Shown here: positions 44,483-47,757 of the stretch, piece by piece | How positions within the stretch are numbered: the stretch's first letter is position 1 | How the letters are laid out: each line of letters starts with the position of its first letter | Source: Rhizobium sullae | GTDB lineage: Bacteria; Pseudomonadota; Alphaproteobacteria; Rhizobiales; Rhizobiaceae | Direction of reading: 5' to 3' | DNA: 47,757 bases | Assembly: GCF_900169785.1 (NCBI RefSeq) | Contig: NZ_FWER01000045.1 | Location: 1-47,757 of the forward strand | Position numbers and translations under genes: made by a program | Notes under the pieces: model-generated | What the model saw: only the letters and a program-made list of their open reading frames with translations | Databases searched by the model: none | Told to the model about the DNA's origin: nothing

Positions 44483-45475
44483 ATGAAGAAGCCTTTTTCT
44501 GTTGCATGCACGATCCTGGCGGCGTTAACCGCGGCCAGCCAGGCATTCGCATTCGAACCGAACCGCCCGGTCGAGTTCGTCGTCGCCTCGGGCGCCGGCG
44601 GTGGTACCGACAACTTCGCCCGCACCATCCAGTCCATCATTACGAAGTACAAGCTGATGGATCAGTCGATGGTCGTCCTCAACAAGGGTGGCGGCAGCGG
44701 CGCGGAGGCGTTTCTCTACGCAAGGCAGAACAAGGGTGACGCGAACAAGCTCTATTTCGGAACGAACAACGCCTATTTGCTGCCCCATGTGGCCAAGATG
44801 GCCTATTCGACCAAGGATCTGACGCCCGTTGCCGCTCTCGCGTTTGACGAATTCCTGATCTGGGTAAAGTCCGACTCTTCCTATGCGAAGCCGACGGACC
44901 TCGTTGATGCCGCCAAGGCAAAGCCTGGAACGGTCGCCTTTGCCGGCAGCCAGTCCAAGGACACGGACGAGACACTCGTTGCCCTGATCGAACAGCAGAC
45001 CGGTGCGAGCTTCAAGTACGTGCCGTTCAACGGTGGCGGTGAAGTCGGCGTGCAGCTGGCGGGTGGTCACGTGACTGCAAACGTCAACAACCCGAACGAG
45101 AACATCGGCCAGTGGCAAGCTGGAGCCGTCAAACCCCTCTGTGTCTTCTCGTCCAAGAAAATGGCAAAAAGCGAGCCGATCCATGACGGCAAGGGCTGGC
45201 AAGACATTCCGACCTGCGTCGAGGCCGGTATTCCGATTGAGTCCTACAAGATGCCGCGCACCGTCTGGACTGCGGCTGATATTCCGGACGATGCCCTTGC
45301 CTACTACACCGAGGTGCTTCGCAAGGTGAGCGAAACCCCGGAATGGAAAGAGTATGTGGGCAAGACTTCGCAGACCGGGGATTTCCTGACCGGTAAGGCG
45401 CTCGGCGAGTTCATCGCAACCAGCGAGACGAATGCCGTCAAGGTCTTCAAGGCCGAAGGCTGGCTCGTGCAGTGA
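44483..45475 (+). CDS. Tripartite tricarboxylate transporter binding protein (TctC family)
   Basis: This 330-residue periplasmic receptor starts at 44483, after AAAGGAGG with ideal spacing; an upstream in-frame start at 44408 is rejected. The signal peptide is MKKPFSVACTILAALTAA with cleavage near AFA-FEP. The mature protein has RPVEFVVASGAGGGTDNFAR, the family ligand-binding loop. It hands an organic acid to the TctB/TctA membrane pair encoded next. It is separated by 71 bp from the PdxA2-like gene. Confidence 0.93.
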   Translation: MKKPFSVACTILAALTAASQAFAFEPNRPVEFVVASGAGGGTDNFARTIQSIITKYKLMDQSMVVLNKGGGSGAEAFLYARQNKGDANKLYFGTNNAYLLPHVAKMAYSTKDLTPVAALAFDEFLIWVKSDSSYAKPTDLVDAAKAKPGTVAFAGSQSKDTDETLVALIEQQTGASFKYVPFNGGGEVGVQLAGGHVTANVNNPNENIGQWQAGAVKPLCVFSSKKMAKSEPIHDGKGWQDIPTCVEAGIPIESYKMPRTVWTAADIPDDALAYYTEVLRKVSETPEWKEYVGKTSQTGDFLTGKALGEFIATSETNAVKVFKAEGWLVQ

Positions 45476-45533
45476 GATGACCGGTCCGGCGAACGCCGCC
45501 GGACCGGCCCTTTCTCATAAGGGAGGATAGCAA

Positions 45534-46028
45534 ATGCACATAAGACGCATCCACATGGAGCTGATCGTCGCGACAGTAACCGCAGGCATCGGACTTCTTG
45601 CTGCGAGCGGATCGCTCGATCTTGGAGTGGGTTGGGAAAGCTCCGGCCCGCAACCTGGCTACTTTCCCTTTTATGTCGGACTGATCGTGCTCTTGGCGAG
45701 TGCCGCTTCCGCCGCGCAGACGCTTTTCGCACTCCGACAGGACGGAGAAAAGCGCCGGGAGATCTTCCTGGAGCGCGAACAGGTCAGGCGTCTGGCTTCT
45801 TTTTTCGTGCCGATGGCGGTTTTCGTGGTCGTTGCCATCCAGCTCGGTCTTTATGCCGGCAGCGCACTCTATCTCTTCTACGTTTCGTGGAGACAGGGAA
45901 GATATCATTTCCTTGCAGCCGTTTCCCTCGGTCTCGGATTTGCCTTGGCTCTTTATCTGATTTTCGAGATCGTCTTCCAGATCCCGCTGCACAAGGGTCC
46001 GCTCGAAAACATGTTCGGCGTTTACTGA
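45534..46028 (+). CDS. Tripartite tricarboxylate transporter small membrane subunit (TctB family)
   Basis: This 164-residue protein has about four membrane segments and the family block PGYFPFYVGLIVLLAS near residues 39-54. GGGAGG precedes its start. It lies between the TctC and TctA genes in the usual order. Confidence 0.9.
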   Translation: MHIRRIHMELIVATVTAGIGLLAASGSLDLGVGWESSGPQPGYFPFYVGLIVLLASAASAAQTLFALRQDGEKRREIFLEREQVRRLASFFVPMAVFVVVAIQLGLYAGSALYLFYVSWRQGRYHFLAAVSLGLGFALALYLIFEIVFQIPLHKGPLENMFGVY

Positions 46029-46045
46029 AGGCCAGGGAGGCTTCG

Positions 46046-47560
46046 ATGGGAGATTTTGGGCTGCTGCTGGACGGGTTCCAGATCGCTTTGACGCCCTACC
46101 ACATCATGCTCATGGTGGTGGGCGTGATGCTTGGCTTGATCGTCGGCGTGCTGCCGGGCCTTGGCGCGCCGAATGGTGTGTCCTTGCTCATTCCGCTGAC
46201 GTTTTCGATGGATCCGGTTTCGGCCATCATCCTGCTCGCGTCGATGTATTGGGGTGCCCTGTTCGGGGGATCGACCACCTCCATTCTGTTCAACATTCCA
46301 GGCGAGCCGAGTTCGGTCGCTACTACGTTTGACGGCTATCCGATGGCCCGCGCAGGCCAGCCCACGCGCGCGCTGACACTTGCCTTCATGTCGGCGGGCA
46401 TCGGTGCTCTTGCCGGGGTCATCGTCATTACGCTTTTGTCTTCGTGGGCAGCAGGCTTCGCCTTGCGCTTCGGCGCGCCGGAATATTTCGCCGTCTATTT
46501 CCTTGCCTTCTGCGCTTTTGTCGGGATGGGCAGCGCTGCCCCGTTGAAAACGGTGGTTTCGTTGGGACTTGGGCTTCTCTTCTCGACAGTTGGCATGGAT
46601 ACCGTCACCGGATCGCTCCGTTTGACATTCGGGCTTGACGTGCTCCTGGGCGGCATCAGCTTTCTTGTGGTCGTCATCGGACTTTTCGGGATCGGAGAGA
46701 TCCTCGCGACGGTCCAGGACGGGCACAAATTTCGCGGTCTCTCGTCAAGGATCGATCTCCGCGACGTACTGCGCACCATCGCTGAACTGCCCAGATACTA
46801 CACGACAGTCATCCGTTCTTGCGCGATCGGTATCTGGATGGGCATCACTCCGGGCGGACCGACTGCGGCGTCATTCATGAGCTACGGTATCGCACGGCAA
46901 TGCTCCAAGCCAGGTCCGGCCTTTGGCAGTGGGCGCGCGGAAGGCATCGTTGCGCCGGAAACAGCCGATCATTCGGCCGGAACCTGCGCGATGCTTCCCA
47001 TGCTGGCGCTCGGCTTGCCGAGTTCGGCGACTGCCGCGGTGATGATGGGAGGGCTGATGATCTGGGGCCTCACCCCCGGACCGATGCTCTTCACAACGAA
47101 GCCCGATTTCGTCTGGGGCCTGATTGCCAGCATGTATGTGTCGAACATCGTCGGCGTGGTTCTGGTCCTTGCCACGGTTCCGATGTTTGCAGCACTCCTG
47201 CGCGTTCCATTTTCGATCATCGGGCCAATCATCGTCGCGATCTGCTTCGTCGGCGCCTATACGGTCTCCAGCGAAACGTTCGACCTCTGGCTGGTGATCA
47301 TCTTCGGCGTCGTAGGGTTCGTCTTCAACAAGCTTGAATTCCCGATTGCGCCGCTGGTGCTTGCGATGGTGCTTGGCCACAAAGCCGAAAATGCCTTCCA
47401 TCAATCGATGATCATCGCGGATGGCTCTCTTGGCGTCTTCTTCTCCAATCCGCTCGTCGGGACCATCACCACGCTGGCGCTCGCGCTCGTTGTCGTTCCC
47501 AAGGCCATCAAGCTGCTCTCCCGGTTGCGGCGGCGCGATGCGGCAAGCTCGGCCCGCTAA
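46046..47560 (+). CDS. Tripartite tricarboxylate transporter large membrane subunit (TctA family)
   Basis: This 504-residue protein has about 12 membrane segments. The start at 46046 follows GGGAGG; the longer open frame upstream is a shadow of the TctB gene. PGLGAPNGVSLLIPLTF and GGSTTSILFNIPGEPSSVATTFDGYP are the conserved TctA blocks. It forms the transport channel with TctB, driven by an ion gradient. The reading frame is intact and full length. Confidence 0.95.
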   Translation: MGDFGLLLDGFQIALTPYHIMLMVVGVMLGLIVGVLPGLGAPNGVSLLIPLTFSMDPVSAIILLASMYWGALFGGSTTSILFNIPGEPSSVATTFDGYPMARAGQPTRALTLAFMSAGIGALAGVIVITLLSSWAAGFALRFGAPEYFAVYFLAFCAFVGMGSAAPLKTVVSLGLGLLFSTVGMDTVTGSLRLTFGLDVLLGGISFLVVVIGLFGIGEILATVQDGHKFRGLSSRIDLRDVLRTIAELPRYYTTVIRSCAIGIWMGITPGGPTAASFMSYGIARQCSKPGPAFGSGRAEGIVAPETADHSAGTCAMLPMLALGLPSSATAAVMMGGLMIWGLTPGPMLFTTKPDFVWGLIASMYVSNIVGVVLVLATVPMFAALLRVPFSIIGPIIVAICFVGAYTVSSETFDLWLVIIFGVVGFVFNKLEFPIAPLVLAMVLGHKAENAFHQSMIIADGSLGVFFSNPLVGTITTLALALVVVPKAIKLLSRLRRRDAASSAR

Positions 47561-47598
47561 GGCCGTCTGCCGCTTTTTCTTATGAGGTCGGAGTCATC

Positions 47599-47757
47599 AT
47601 GAACTACCACAGCTACTTCCCCAAAAGCTCCGCCCCCGTGGAATGCTGCATCGTCGGCACCGGCGCGTTCGGGCGCAGCTTCCTCGACCAGAGCCGCAGA
47701 ACGCCGCTTATCAGCGCGCGTGTCGCGGTCGATCTTTCGGCGGAAACTGCAGTGGCG
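47599..47757 (+). CDS. NAD-binding oxidoreductase, 5' part only
   Basis: The first 53 codons of a gene run off the window. They read MNYHSYFPKSSAPVECCIVG, then TGAFGRSFLDQSRR, a Rossmann nucleotide-binding start. This resembles the homoserine dehydrogenase-like/SAF-domain oxidoreductases often found with PdxA2 and tripartite transporters. It begins 38 bp after the TctA gene, so it is probably in the same operon. Confidence 0.7.
   Translation, partial: MNYHSYFPKSSAPVECCIVGTGAFGRSFLDQSRRTPLISARVAVDLSAETAVA

Overview
This window looks like accessory DNA from a Rhizobiaceae-type alphaproteobacterium (Rhizobium, Sinorhizobium or Agrobacterium relative), probably from a large plasmid or chromid. 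The reasons are the high GC content, the series of self-contained catabolic islands each with its own transporter and LacI, LysR, RpiR or GntR regulator, and the scattered gene remnants, toxin-antitoxin pair and IS relic. No rRNA, tRNA, CRISPR array or replication gene was seen. The genus is an inference from gene style only.

Layout. 1-5.8 kb: aldo/keto reductase, Bcr/CflA-type MFS exporter, LysR regulator, a C-terminal epimerase remnant, a second LysR regulator and a translationally coupled msrB-msrA pair (oxidative stress and efflux). 6.0-12.6 kb: a sulfated-compound operon comprising a formylglycine-generating enzyme with both catalytic cysteines, an ABC solute-binding protein, two permeases, a type I sulfatase with a C-x-P-x-R site, and a LacI regulator. 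It contains no ABC ATPase. 12.6-22.9 kb: a methylated-amine island. An APC permease diverges from a two-domain TMAO demethylase (tdm); a small PAS plus mini-chemoreceptor gene follows; then an opposite-strand operon carries a GcvT-like folate protein, the three subunits of the haem-dependent dimethylamine monooxygenase, and trimethylamine monooxygenase (tmm). Together these would take TMA to TMAO, DMA and monomethylamine, passing formaldehyde to tetrahydrofolate.

23.3-29.9 kb: a LacI-controlled sugar or compatible-solute ABC operon (binding protein, two permeases, ATPase) ending in an MGH1/GH63-like glycoside hydrolase, with two identical 14-bp palindromic operators in front. 30.1-31.9 kb: an IS200/IS605 relic with an intact-looking TnpB (RuvC D/E/D and a Cys4 zinc finger), a deleted and frameshifted tnpA, recognisable end hairpins, and the C-terminal half of a RelE/ParE toxin beside its left end. 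32.0-34.3 kb: an MFS exporter, a decayed copy of an M81 peptidase 3' end, and a FitAB/VapBC pair with a FitA-like operator.

34.3-42.5 kb: a divergent cluster with two M81 (MlrC-like) metallopeptidases, a GH20 hexosaminidase, an SDR, an RpiR regulator, RidA, an NTF2-like protein and a broken D-threonine-aldolase-like gene. 42.5-47.8 kb: a GntR/FCD regulator diverging from a PdxA2-like dehydrogenase, a TctCBA tripartite transporter and the start of an NAD-binding oxidoreductase that runs off the window, resembling four-carbon sugar-acid (tetronate) catabolism.
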